From Exophiala sp. HKRS030 (lineage: Eukaryota > Ascomycota > Eurotiomycetes > Chaetothyriales > Herpotrichiellaceae): a DNA stretch of 64,000 nt. The notes below the pieces were generated by a model that did not search any database, was not told the DNA's origin, and saw nothing but the letters and a program-made list of their open reading frames with translations. The translations under genes were made by a program, and so were the position numbers. How positions within the stretch are numbered: the first letter of the stretch is position 1; the number at the start of each line of letters is the position of its first letter. Of this stretch, positions 43,033 to 53,754 are shown piece by piece. The DNA lies in contig JAHWDD010000003.1 in assembly GCA_023897205.1 (NCBI GenBank), positions 3,785,665-3,849,664 of the forward strand. The letters are read 5' to 3'.

Positions 43033-43988
43033 ATGCCGATATGCATCAATTGTAGTACTCCTGTCAAGAATCTATACACGACTTACAGTAAGGCGGATGA
43101 TCGATCACTCGGCAAGGGAGTCCGCCTCACACAATGTCCCAACTGCAAACAGTTTGCAGATAAATACGTGGAACATGACTTTGTCGTCTTGTTCATCGAT
43201 CTCGTCTTGATCAAGCCACAAGTAAGGTTTTAAACGAGTCGCTCTCCAGTCTGGATGTACTGATCTATCAACAGGTCTACCGGCATCTCCTTTTCAACAG
43301 GCTTGGTCGCTCCGACAATAAATTCGACCCTAGCATCTTGAGATTAGGCACACTACTGATGCTGTTCGATGTCTACATTACTTGGGCTCGAATTGAGAGG
43401 ATGAGCCCTCCAGACGGGGTCGAGCACGATAATTCCCGATTAGCTCAGTGGCCCATCTTGACTCAGTATGTCTTCTTTCTCACAATGAACATATTAGCAA
43501 CAGTCGCCCAGCATGGTATCATCAGGACACTAGTACGTGCCTTTGTCGCAACACCTAGGTTCTGGGCACATCAGGTCAAGTCTTCCTCGGCGACACCAGA
43601 GGACAACAAGAATCTAGAAACCGTTCAACCAGGCAACGCTAGTCCGAACGCGATCAGCACGGCCCTACTGGTATCGAGTTGTTCGAAACTCTTCCCAATA
43701 TTGCTCGTCATATGGCCGACAGAAGCCAAGGAAGGTGACCCGTTTGGTTTCATATTTCAGGCGTCCAACTACGTTGGCTGGGCTGTTCTCCTCAACAATA
43801 TCGAGGCACTGTTGATACTTCTCAATTGTGGATACAAGGTTGCCACTGGTCTGGCACTTGCCGGCGTCGTCGCACGATGGCTTGTAGAGGGTTGGGTGCT
43901 GAGCCTAGTGGGATTGGGAGTTGACACAAGTCCTATTGGGGCTTTTCTTGTCGCTTTTGCATATGTTAGAAGCTGGCTTAAGACGTGA
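43033..43988 (+). CDS. arv1: ARV1, ER membrane sterol/sphingolipid homeostasis protein
   Basis: Two exons, 43033-43221 and 43275-43988, give 300 residues. The N-terminus is the ARV1 homology domain: CINCSTPVKNLYTTYS, then LTQCPNCKQFADKYVEHD (two CxxC pairs), followed by FVVLFIDLVLIKPQVYRHLLFNRL, where the intron falls just before VYRH. Membrane segments follow: FFLTMNILATVAQHGIIR, SSCSKLFPILLVIW, NYVGWAVLLNNIEALLILLNC and LALAGVVARWLVEGWVLSLVG. ARV1 acts in the endoplasmic reticulum in sterol trafficking and GPI-anchor synthesis. The start at 43033 (MPICINC) matches family proteins, which begin a few residues before the first Cys pair. An upstream in-frame ATG at 42841 is possible but less likely. 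Confidence 0.92.
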
Positions 43989-44287
43989 GGTCCATGGTAA
44001 AAATCTTTATTATTTCTCCCATCTGATTAGTCCAGTACAAGACTACCATTTTCCATCGCATAGAAATTGAGGATATTTGTGCAGTGTATAGTAGGGTTAT
44101 CTTCCCAGTGTATCCTGGTCACGTGTTAAAATGCGACCAACTACGCCGCGACTCGTAAATAGCCGGAATTCACCCGACCGCGTCAAGTTTCGTCAACAGG
44201 TCTCAATTGTTAGGTTTATTTCACGGCACATAGTATGAACATTGCCCATGTCGTGCGTCGAGCAAAGTCGGACATAGCCCGCCCAGC

Positions 44288-45980
44288 ATGGATGAGTCAT
44301 CCGGCCGAGGGCACCGAGAGAAAAAACCCAGTGAAAAGGTCAAAGAATTAGTATCTGCGAAGATTGACAGGATTGACGATGATGAGCGCTCAATCGCCCT
44401 CCCGACTTATGTCGCACCCAATGATCCCAAATTCGTTCAGGAACAGAAGGAGGTTCCTAAGATATACGACCACACCAAGATAGCAGCCAATGGCGAAAAG
44501 ATCGAGTTTTACTCACTGGGAACGCAGTATGAGAAATCCCTGAAGTCTGCATATCAAGTATGCTAAATTCTACAGCATTGAGAGTCGAGAAAAGAGATAC
44601 TACATCCGAGCGAAGCGAGATCCTAATTCGTTCTACTTTCACGCCGATGAAGCGCCTCCACGATACGCCCGCCTAAGCGACGAGAATCATCCTCAATGTG
44701 GTGTCGAAAGCCTCAAGAATACATTCACGAAGGACATGCTTGGGAAGAGCGGGGAATTTGGCAGCTATACTACGAGGGCCAATGTCTTCGCACGAGAGGG
44801 GAAATTCTTCTTCGAAGCCAAAGTCATCAGCCAGGCACCTCCGGGGAGAGAAGAGCCAGACCGTGCACTGGCAGACAGTCAGAATTCGGACAGATCCGCG
44901 ACAAATCGTGGTGGCTTGCGAGTAGGGTTCTGTCGGAGAGAACATCATTGGAGTGAGAACCTCGGAGGCAATGCATACAGCTATGCGGTCATTCTGAGAA
45001 GTGGGAGAGCTCAAGAATATGGCAGTGTACGTTTCAACACATTGATGTACCACATGCAAGGCGAAGGCGGCAAGGATCCGGACGATCTCTCGCCAGGTGA
45101 TGTTGTTGGGCTTATGATCACCCTTCCGCCGTTGGAGGTGCAGAAGAAGGTCGTCGAAGGGACTTTCAACCCAGCTGAGTATCCACACCTCAAGTGTGGT
45201 CCGGCTGTCATAAAAAAGAAAGCAGGAGGGGGCAAGAAAGCTGTAAAGAGCAGCACGAAGCCCAAGGAAGGGGAGACACCAAAGACCAAAGAGGATTCAT
45301 CAAGAAAATCTGATACTCGCGCTGCCATTCGGTCTGCTCTCAATCCGATGTTCGGCATCACAACGCCTTCGGACCACGATATCATTCGTGATCGAAATCC
45401 CTTTCTACACCGAGGCATGACTTATTTCGAATGCCCAGAATATACGCCCAATAATGACCTGACACGACCGACGCTAAACTCGAAAAATAAATCAATCAAC
45501 CCCGAGACTGGTAAGAAGTACGATCTTCTCACAGATCCTCATCCAAACCACGAACTGGCCCACCTTCGAACACTTCCGGGAAGTAAGATCGAGTTATGGG
45601 TTAACGGCAAATATCACGGCGTGGTATGGGAACATCTATTGGCATTTCTTCCGCCAGCGTCGTATGTCGAGAAAGGCAGTAGAGCTGCCACGGGCAACGG
45701 AGACGTCGATGATGGCTTATTAGGCTACTATCCGGCCATTAGTCACTATACCGGTGGTGCAATTGAGTGCAAATTCGACGGCCCGTGGTGGTACGGATAC
45801 GGACAAGACGGACCGCGGCACGCGGACGCCCGACCAATCGGTGAACGATACCACGAACAAATCGTAGAAGATTTCGTCAACGACGTGGTGGATGAAATCT
45901 ACCAGGAGAACTTGTACCAGGATCCGGATTGGATGAGGAAGCGTGTATTGAATGCACCCATCAACCTTCAGCACAGCTGA
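44288..45980 (+). CDS. bre2: Bre2/Ash2-like COMPASS subunit (SPRY domain)
   Basis: Two exons, 44288-44526 and 44576-45980, give 547 residues. The 49-base intron has a GTATGA donor and a TGCTAAATTCTACAG branch/acceptor. Without it the frame stops at 44564-44566. Exon 2 carries the SPRY domain typical of Ash2/Bre2: LGKSGEFGSYTTRANVFAREGKFFFEAKVI, GGLRVGFCRREHHWSENLGGNAYSYAVILRSG, SPGDVVGLMITLPPL, and after a Lys-rich insertion (about residues 300-350) KIELWVNGKYHGVVWEHLLAFLPP and GLLGYYPAISHYTGGAIECKFDGPWW. The C-terminus has the short helix region that contacts the Dpy30-like subunit (YHEQIVEDFVNDVVDEIYQE). It acts in the nucleus in histone H3 Lys4 methylation. The insertion inside the SPRY domain is usual for fungal Bre2. 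Confidence 0.92.
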
Positions 45981-47526
45981 ATTACGTGAGGTCCAGATGG
46001 GGACTGTCGGTAGAAGCAGGCACATCCATCAAGGGAAAAAGATGTGATTATCATTTGTGGCACAAATGGAAAAACAGCACTAACGGACATGAAAAAAACT
46101 GGCAGATGTCAAAGCTGGTGCTGACAGAAAAGTCGCTTTCTAAGATAGAAGCATAAACGAGATACCCCATTGGCAATGATTATAAACAACGGTAGCAACA
46201 CCCAATTGGACAGGAATATAGCGATGGCGATATCACCATGAAGTCTTTGCTGACGTCTCGATAAGACGGACGAGCTCAGGCAATCCCAGATATGGACGTG
46301 CGTATCTACTGTATGCAGTCAGCCACTTGCTAGCCCAGATTGACTGCCTGATATGCAGCAGAAATGGAATTCATGCTCCACGAGGATGTCGAGCAGCTAT
46401 CAAGGGACTCAATATTGAATGTGTGGGGATACCCCTGCATGATTGGCGGTGCCTTCAGCACTTCAAAACCGACGGTGCCACCGAGTGAAAGGCGACTGAC
46501 ACATGTAACCACATCGTGCTACGTATCAAGTGAAGGCAAAGATGGTGCGACTGACCAAGGGGTAGGAGGCCGTGGAGGCACGAGAGAGTGAGGGCGAGGG
46601 TGAGGGTCAAAGTGCGGCTGACGAGTGAACCAGGCATGGTCTGAGGCTGAGCTGAAAGGGTAAAAGTATGTTAGAATATGCGTCCGAGAGTGTTTGTGGA
46701 CAAAATGAGTGGGCAGGACTCTGCTTAGACTCCAGCTAGACTCCAGTTAGACTCTGAGGACCAAAGAAACAAAGGAAACATACGTGGGAGGATGACGACC
46801 GCCTGGAGTCCAAAAAGCGTTGTTGGGACTTGGAAAGCCCACACAAGGGGCCACAGGGCCTGGAGGGGCCTTGAGGGGCCAAGGGGGACGCCTGGCAAGT
46901 GGAAAGATAGGCGTCGGATTAGCTCATGCAGGTGGCGGAAGAAGGTGACTGGTGGACCGAAATAGAGACAGAAGCCTAAACACTACCCAGTCGTGCCAGT
47001 GCAGCCAGGGGCTTGCCTTTGACTTCTGATTCACTTCTGCCAGTCGATCCCAGTTGATTCGGGTGGTTCAGTTGTGGATAGACACTTGAGTTGTGGATAA
47101 ACAGGATAGACAGGATAAACAGGCACTAAGCACTGCCAGTCCGAGATGGAATCGGGGGGAATCTACGCCAAGCCCCCTTCATCCCTCGCTTCCTCAATTC
47201 CCCCTGGATCTGAACACCTGGCCTTTATTTATTCGGTTGCCTGCCCTCACACTGCCCTTACCTCAATCCAACTCCTTCATTTCACCACCACTCCTTCAAT
47301 CTCGTCCTGTAGCAACACAGAGTCTGATCATAAAACCTCCACTGTTAAAACTCACTGTCCTCCGAGACAGTCATGCGTCCACCTTGAGGACAGGTGGTCA
47401 CTTCACCACCTACCCTTCCACACCATAAATCAATTACCAGTACCAGCCTTGGGGGTATAACACATCTGTGTCAATCCCCTATCAAGTCATTTCCCTCTCC
47501 AAATCATCTCTCGACACCCAGGTGAC
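45981..47526 (+). other. Long intergenic region and hacA leader
   Basis: The 3' end of bre2, then the hacA promoter and a probable long leader. Open frames at 47146-47460 (104 codons from an ATG) and 47373-47387 (MRPP) lie before the hacA start and could act as upstream ORFs if they are transcribed. Also present are a tandem 11-mer (46726-46758) and GGCCT/GGGGCC-rich sequence at 46848-46900. Confidence 0.5.
46726..46758 (+). repeat. Three tandem copies of an 11-mer
   Basis: TAGACTCCAGC, TAGACTCCAGT and TAGACTCTGAG follow each other without gap. No function is known. Confidence 0.8.
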
Positions 47527-48619
47527 ATGGACGCCGCCTCTCCTGCTAGCAGCTGTGACTCAACACCTATGACCATGTCGAATAAGCTTCCTTACCCCAG
47601 CCCTCCTCCACAGTCAGAGTCAGGAAACAGCCCTGCACCCTCAGACAACACTTCAAAAAAGAAGCGGAAGGCATGGGGTCAACCAGTCCCTGAAATTAAA
47701 CAAATCCTCCCCCTCGCAAGAGGGCCAAGACCGACGAGGAGAAGGAGCAACGGAAGAACGAGCGAATTCTTCGCAACAGAAGAGCCGCCGACAAGTCAAG
47801 ACAGCGCCAAAAGGCAGCCGTTGCTGACTTGGAGGTTCGACAGATTCGCATCGAGCAAGAGAACGCCTCACTACGCGAACTCCTCGCTCGCTACGAGTCT
47901 CGCTTCGGGAAACAATCAGATTTCCCCGTTGCAGTTGACGCCGAACCTCACTTGGACACCGACTTCATCTCCTCAACACCTCAAGACTCAAAGAGCACCC
48001 CTGCTCCCTCTCTCTATGCCGCCTCGCCCTACCAATCAGCTGATCTTGAGCCATCACAACCTACCCTGGTTCAATCAGACTCCTCCAATCTCCTCAAGCA
48101 TGAGTCCCCAGCTCTTGCACCAGAACTCAACCTTATCAGTGAACATTCCGAAGCAGCCCAATCTGATCCCATGACATGCTTGTCTAGCTTCCCTAATGTT
48201 TCCGGCCTGACACAATATCCTGCCGTGATATTGTGTGACCTGCAGTGTCAGCCGGAAACATGGGCTATCAAGCTGCCAGCAGTCTCATCCGATCAGATCT
48301 CCCAAGTTGGGCTCAGCTACCTCCTGCAGGTGCTTCAGACCTTGACGATCTTTCAAACCTTCTCGACGACAACGCTCTGGCCGCTATGCAAGATCTTCCA
48401 GATTTTGGCGCAGAAATTGTCCACGACGTCAACGGATCAGGATTTTTCTTCAATTGTGACCAATTTCCCTCTAATTCATTCTTTGATTTCGATGCCTTCG
48501 ACACCGACCAGACCGGCGGTCTTTCGCATGAAGCTTCTGAGCCGACTACTCACATGCAGCCCACACATGGCGCGCCTATTACTGGCAGCGACAGACCGGG
48601 CTTTGCAGCAAGTGGTTAG
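47527..48619 (+). CDS. hacA: HacA/Hac1 bZIP factor of the unfolded protein response (IRE1-spliced form)
   Basis: The induced product is encoded by 47527-48222 joined to 48243-48619 after removal of a 20-base non-spliceosomal intron, about 357 residues once a missing base is restored. The N-terminus has the HacA word KKRKAWGQPVPEIKQILP. The frame then slips at the five-C run 47709-47713. One more C gives PRKRAKTDEEKEQRKNERIL, the basic region RNRRAADKSRQRQ and the leucine zipper (about residues 75-125). After IRE1 splicing the C-terminal activation region is SAGNMGYQAASSLIRSDLPS, then WAQLPPA, a DLDDLSNLLDDNALAAMQDLPDFG block and FFDFDAFDTDQ, ending at 48619. HacA turns on chaperone and secretion genes in the nucleus under ER stress. 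The unspliced message reads a different tail to 48893. Confidence 0.92.
48198..48259 (+). promoter_or_regulatory. IRE1 recognition structure with 20-base unconventional intron (48223-48242)
   Basis: The RNA can form a 9-base outer stem (48198-48206 with 48251-48259). Inside it are a 5' hairpin with a perfect 9-base stem (48211-48219 with 48227-48235) and loop CTGCCGT, and a 3' hairpin with a 4-base stem (48236-48239 with 48247-48250) and loop CTGCAGT. Both seven-base loops match CNG|NNGN, with cuts after G48222 and G48242. The excised piece is exactly 20 bases, as in Aspergillus and Trichoderma hacA/hac1, and has no GT..AG ends. Removal shifts the frame into the HacA activation tail. Confidence 0.95.
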
Positions 48620-48893
48620 CGAGGAAGGTTTTGCCGAAGATGCCGCTCGTCGGTGGACATGGTCGAGTCTGATGACAATTAAATGGGGAATAATCCGGTT
48701 GGAGAGGGAACATCGGAAGATCCGACGGCAAGTGTCGGCCACGGGTGATGGATTAGCAGAATTGAAGGTCATGGCTGGTGTTGATTACACTGCGGTGGCG
48801 CGGAGCTCAACCCTTTGGCAGGGCATGAATCCAAATTGTAACATTAACACGATGAGAGATGAGGCCTTGGCCACAGCACAACCGGCACATTAG
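48620..48893 (+). other. Tail of the unspliced HacA reading frame beyond the spliced stop
   Basis: If the 20 bases stay in, the frame stays open for 271 bases past the spliced stop and ends at 48891-48893, for a product of about 455 residues. This part overlaps no other coding frame, yet reads as a plausible amphipathic protein: ALQQVVSEEGFAEDAARRW, then WSSLMTIKWGIIRLEREHRK. An open frame here is notable but does not prove function. Confidence 0.5.
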
Positions 48894-49265
48894 TTTCCTC
48901 TATAGTCGAGTTCCTCATCTAAATGACGAAATGCAAAAGCAGAATTTTAAAATTCATTTGTATTTTGATGACCCTGTAAATCTAAACACCAGACCATTAA
49001 TCTGACATCGTTGAGGGATTGCAATAGCCAGCCCGTACAGTGAGATACGACGTATGTAACTTGTGGTTGGTCAAGCATCTAACACGAGAATGCAGAATCA
49101 TCACGTGACAATGGATCTTGGCAAAATCTATCGCGTGTTGGATAGTAGACTAGATATACACGAGCGCGGGTATACTAGATTTGAGGCCACTCGCAAAACG
49201 CTCACCTTGTCGACCAATCTACAAAGGCGCACGCTTGCGTGACAGTCGTAAGAGTCACTGCAGAG
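48894..49265. other. Intergenic, hacA 3' region and arp9 promoter
   Basis: AT-rich 3' sequence of hacA, then the arp9 promoter. No other feature was seen. Confidence 0.55.
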
Positions 49266-51514
49266 ATGCCTCCCTTCAAAGATGAGCATGTCCTCGTACG
49301 TCCCAGTGAACCTGTCGTGGCCTGTTGTCCTTTGCGCCGCATGCTAACTGCTTCACTTTTAGATCATCGCACCGGGGTCGCAAATCACTGCAGCGCAATT
49401 AGGACTACCGGAGTCCTTCACTCCGCCGAGATTTCGCTTTCCAACGCGCATGTTTCCTGGTTTGAATCCTGGAGAATGGGAGCCTTTGAAAATCCGAAGC
49501 AAGACCGTCACCTCGCAGAAGCACCCGCCGCAACCGACCAATGGCGACGAGGTAAAGGCAGAACAGACGAATGGACATGCAGAGCCAGCCGCCGATGTCG
49601 AGATGCAGGAGGCGCCTGCAGTTCCAGCGCCGGAAGAGACAGTCAAAGCTTCTGAAACAGAAGTACAAGAAGAACCCAAGCAGCAGCCGTCAGAGACCTT
49701 GCCAGATGCGCCAAAGCCAGAACCACAAGAACCGGTCCAGGAAGTACCGCAGGATATAACGAAGGAGGTGCCAGCTGAAGAGCAACAAGATGGAGAAGCC
49801 GTCGTATCACAAGAAGCCCAGCCTGAGCCAGAAGAGGAGAGCACAGAAGTGTACGAAGACGACCACTGGTCCGTCGAAGGAGCCATATACCCGATACGAG
49901 AAGGTCGGATAGAGAATTGGTCGTGTTTCTTCGCCCTTTTGTCCCACATCTACAACATGATCTCGCCTCCATTCCATATGCCAGTCTTGTTCGTTTCCCA
50001 ACCATGTTGGTCAAGTCGTGACAAGGAGATGATCACGCAATTCGTCTTCGAGAATTGGCGGATACCGGCATTCTGTCTGATGGACGCGGCGCTCACGGCA
50101 TCTTATGCATATGGCGTACCCACTGCTCTGGTTGTCGATGTGGGCCATGGCAAGAGCGACGTGACTGCAATCACGGAATACCAGATCAACGACACTGGTC
50201 GTGGCGTTGCCATCTCTCAGACTGGCGGGGAGGCTATGACGAAACGCCTCCAGCAACTCCTTGCCGATCAAGGCTTTGACGACGATATGGCCGAGCAGTT
50301 GAAGAGAAGTCCGATCTGCGAGATTCTTCCCTTGGGCTATGCGTTACCGAGCGCTCTAGCCAATGGTGCTGCTAGCAACCCTGCCGCAGCTGCATCGACC
50401 GGTGCTCTCGACTCCGGAGCAAATATCAGAGATGCGGAAGGACTACGACCGGGTCAAGCACCTCGAGGGCCAGGATTTGGTACCGCAGTAGGCGAAGAGG
50501 GAACAAACGGAGACAATGACGAAGATGATGGCGTTCTGGATGTAGCAGCGATCGTGGCTCGTGATAATGCCGCTGAGTTACTTGCCAAGCGTGAGAAGGA
50601 AAAGGCGGAACGGGCAGCAGCGAAGAAAGGTGGTGCAGCCGAAGCGCCGCGACCGATTCGACTGCGGAACTCTGAAAGAACTCGCGCATCGTTTACCTAT
50701 GTGGAATTGCTGCCAATCGATGAAACAACTGAGGATACTGCTCTACCGACAGCCAGGAAGCGAAAACGTGAAATTGAAGTCGGTTTGGAACGATTCAAGG
50801 CTGCCACGCCAAGTCCTGGCTTCGCGGACGGTATCATTGATATATTGGCGGAAGTGATACACCATACCGTCCTCAGTGTTCCTGACATTCCGATGAGGTC
50901 TGCTCTATGGGACAACTTGATCATCTTGGGCAACGGCAGTCGCATAAGAGGTAAGGCTTATACTTCCATCAAAGCTCTGGAATTCTACTGACCCAGGACC
51001 AGGCTTCACCAATGCTCTGCTCACCACCCTAAATGCACGCTACATCCTATCTCCTTCAACAGCTACTATCTTTACCTCTGAACTCCCTTCCAACTTCACA
51101 ACTCCCGTCGCCACACCTGGAACCAACACCCCTATTCCAGGCCAAGGCGGCTATCCCAACCATCCCGCGAGTGGCCATGGTGTCAACCCGCTCTTGGTCG
51201 CCGCAACGAAGAACATGATGCAGCCTAACCAACATCTCCAATTACCAGGTCAACCGACACCAGATCTTGGCATGCAACACAGTCACCGAGGATACAGCCA
51301 GTCTCCAACATCCATCAAACTTGTGAAGCCGCCAGACTATTTCCCAGAGTGGAAAGACCCATCGGTTTCAGGTATGGAAGAGGCCTCGTTCTTGGGCGCC
51401 CAAGTCGCAGCAAAGGTCGTCTTCATTGTGGACCAAGGAAACTCAAAGGGCTTCCTCACCAGGAGTGAATACAACGAATTGGGACCAACGGGAATTCATG
51501 ACTGTGCCATGTAA
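49266..51514 (+). CDS. arp9: Actin-related protein Arp9, SWI/SNF-RSC remodeller subunit
   Basis: Three exons, 49266-49295, 49363-50950 and 50997-51514, give 711 residues. The first exon is only 10 codons (MPPFKDEHVL), spliced to IIAPGSQITAAQLGLPESFTPPR. A long acidic, Pro/Gln/Glu-rich insert (about residues 60-175) is followed by the actin fold: DDHWSVEGAIYPIREGRIENW, PVLFVSQPCWSSRDKEMITQFVFENW, PTALVVDVGHGKSDVTAI (a phosphate-loop relative) and AISQTGGEAMTKRLQQLL. A second acidic/Lys-rich insert (about residues 370-440) comes next. The third exon supplies PGFTNALLTTLNARYILSPSTATIF and WLGAQ-like FLGAQVAAKVVF. The two inserts explain the size, which is well above actin's 375. It acts in the nucleus in chromatin remodelling. 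Confidence 0.88.
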
Positions 51515-51973
51515 AACATCTGCATCGACATGGGCCTCAAAATCGATCGGCGAACCGCTCTGTTTGTCTTTCAAAAACGAAAGTGTGGGAGAGGTGGTCT
51601 ACTGTATTATTTTACTTGCCAGTGGTGCTCGGCCGGATTATATGCATCGATCCTGGGGAGTTTGGTGATGAAATCATGATGGCGGAAAAGGCCAGGCCGG
51701 TTGGGAACGAGGGTCTTGGAAAATAAAGCGCATCCCGCACCCGCTCGACACTCGGTAGAGCAGTGTCTGTGTCTATTGCGCTGGGCATGGGACTGGTTCG
51801 AAAATCAACCTAGAAACCATAGACCGCATTGGTGCCTACAGTAAAACTTGTCATATCAAAATAGCTTCGCTTCCAAAAGCAAATCTATTCTCGAATTTCG
51901 TCTTTTGAAAATCTCGAAGCATGTTTATTGAATTACAAGATCCTAAGATTGTGTGCTTCTGATCGTCCCAGGT
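51515..51973. other. Convergent 3' intergenic region
   Basis: Lies between the converging arp9 and MFS genes. No feature was recognised. Confidence 0.55.
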
Positions 51974-53754
51974 CTACAGATAATACCGCCAATGCGGATG
52001 ATTCTCCATCAAGCCGTCCTCGTCGAAGTTCACAATCCGATCAACCGGCGGCTTCCCCGTCGCGGCATCCCTCCTGCGATTCTCTCTCGCATTGATCAGC
52101 GTCATGGCCGCGGCACCCGTGCCGGTGAAACACGCACATGCAAACAACGTCCAAAAGCCCGTTGTATACTTGGGCCCGTCGGTCGCCGGGAAGAGATAGC
52201 CCGTGGCGACACCCATGGTCGAGCCGAACGCCTGGAACAAGCCCGTGCCGATGGCCTTCTTGATGTCGCCGCAGCAGTTGCCCGTGATGTTGCCGACGGA
52301 TAGAGTCACGCCGGACAAGATGCCCGTGATGACGAGGAACGTACCGCCGTACCGCACCTGTGTGCGGTCCGCGGGCACCACGACCAGCATGAGTAGGCCG
52401 ATTGCCGCGACGGCCGAGTTGATCACAAGAAGCCCGGAGCACGATCGTAGCCGGTCCGACAGGTAGCCGACCACGAACACCATCACGAACGCCACGCAGT
52501 ACGGCGGTGCCGTCATCAGCTGTGCTTTGACCCGGTCGTAGCCCATCGTGTTCACGATGATGGGCGTGAATGTCGCGATCGTGTATGTTGAGATGACCTG
52601 GAATCACGATATTGTCAGCCAGAGGATCTTCTGGGAAAGAAAACGCGTTGGTGGGGATCTTGACTGAGCTTACCTGACACATATAGATAGCAATGTTCGC
52701 CCACAGCCGCCAGTCCTGCAACTGGCGAAACACGACTTTCCAATGCACCTTACCATGAGTGCGGTTCCCATCACGCAGCATCCTCCAGTCGGCGACATCG
52801 CGTTCGCGGGGGTTAGCCACCTCGTGTTGTGCGGGCGGTCGGGCAAGATCCAGATGCAGGAGATGCCGAACACGATGGTGAGCAGGCCTTCGAGGATGAA
52901 CAATACCTGCCAGCTCTCGATGTTTGGCGACGAGATGTGTGACACGCCCCACGCGATCCACCCGCCGAAGGCTCCCGCCAGTGGTGTGGCGGATAGGTAG
53001 ATGCAGATGCGCTTGCCCCATTCCTGCAAGATGTGGTTGTTAGTACAGCGAGGGGAACAAGTGTGGGGAGTATGTGCCAGTCACGTACCGCGCGAGGGTA
53101 GAGCACTGTCGTCAGGTATGGTGCCCCTGATATGAAGGCGGCTTCGAAAACTCCGAGGAAGAATCGGATGGCGTACATCCCAGATGGTCCACCAGCGACG
53201 GCTTGTAGAGTCGCCATGATGCCCCATATTACCTGGAGAAGATGAGTTTGGTTTGATCTTCTTTCGATTAATGGTGAGTATGTCTAGGGAGCCTTACCAT
53301 TGCCCCAGCCAGGTATAAGCTCGGCCTGATATATCGCATGCCGACGTTGGTGAAGACATCGGCAATAGCTGTACCCACAAAGAACATGGACACGGCAAGC
53401 GAGAATTGTGCGCTGGAGAAACTCAGGTCTTCTCTGATACCCATGAGAGCAGCGTTTCCTATGCATATGAAATCAGCTCCTGGATTGATGGGTGAATGAT
53501 TGTGGGTGCATACCTAGAGCCCCACGATCCAGCCATGTGAACATATACAGCACAAGGAGGAAAGGTGGTAACCGCATATCAATCTTCCTACGGACTCGCT
53601 TCTCTTCCTCCGGAGTCACGGGCGGGTCGAGGTTGTTCATTCGAAAGACGAGGTTTTCATGATCGGGCACTTTCTCCACATGGAGACCTTCTGAGTGCAG
53701 CTCCTTCGAAATCCCAATGGGGTCTGTTCGAGTCTGCATATCCGCCATATCCAC
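51974..53754 (-). CDS. MFS transporter, anion:cation symporter (Dal5) type, one suspected base error
   Basis: Five exons on the minus strand: 53754-53514, 53458-53298, 53232-53089, 53023-52674 and 52597-51974. Landmarks in order are PPFLLVLYMFTWLDRGALGN, REDLSFSSAQFSLAVSMFF, YIRPSLYLAGAMVIWGIMA, RFFLGVFEAAFISGAPYLTTVLYPR, EWGKRICIYLSATPLAGAFGGWIAWGV and WQVLFILEGLLTIVFGISCIW. These are family words of ACS carriers. Exon 4 should keep phase but is 350 bases, one short. The break is at the five-G run 52808-52812, where one more base joins RPHNTRWLTP to RERDVADWRMLRDGN. Corrected length is 506 residues, with twelve helices at the plasma membrane. Its substrate is unknown. It is head-to-head, at 1.8 kb, with a TauD/TfdA-type oxygenase, which hints at uptake of that enzyme's substrate. 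Confidence 0.88.

Noticed and set aside
44555..44575. A very short intron (GTATGC..CTACAG, 18 bases) in bre2
   Set aside because: Too short to be spliced and it does not join the frames; the 49-base intron 44527-44575 does.
48245..48619. Separate 124-codon gene starting inside hacA
   Set aside because: It is the frame entered after IRE1 splicing of hacA and begins with GTG, not a separate start.
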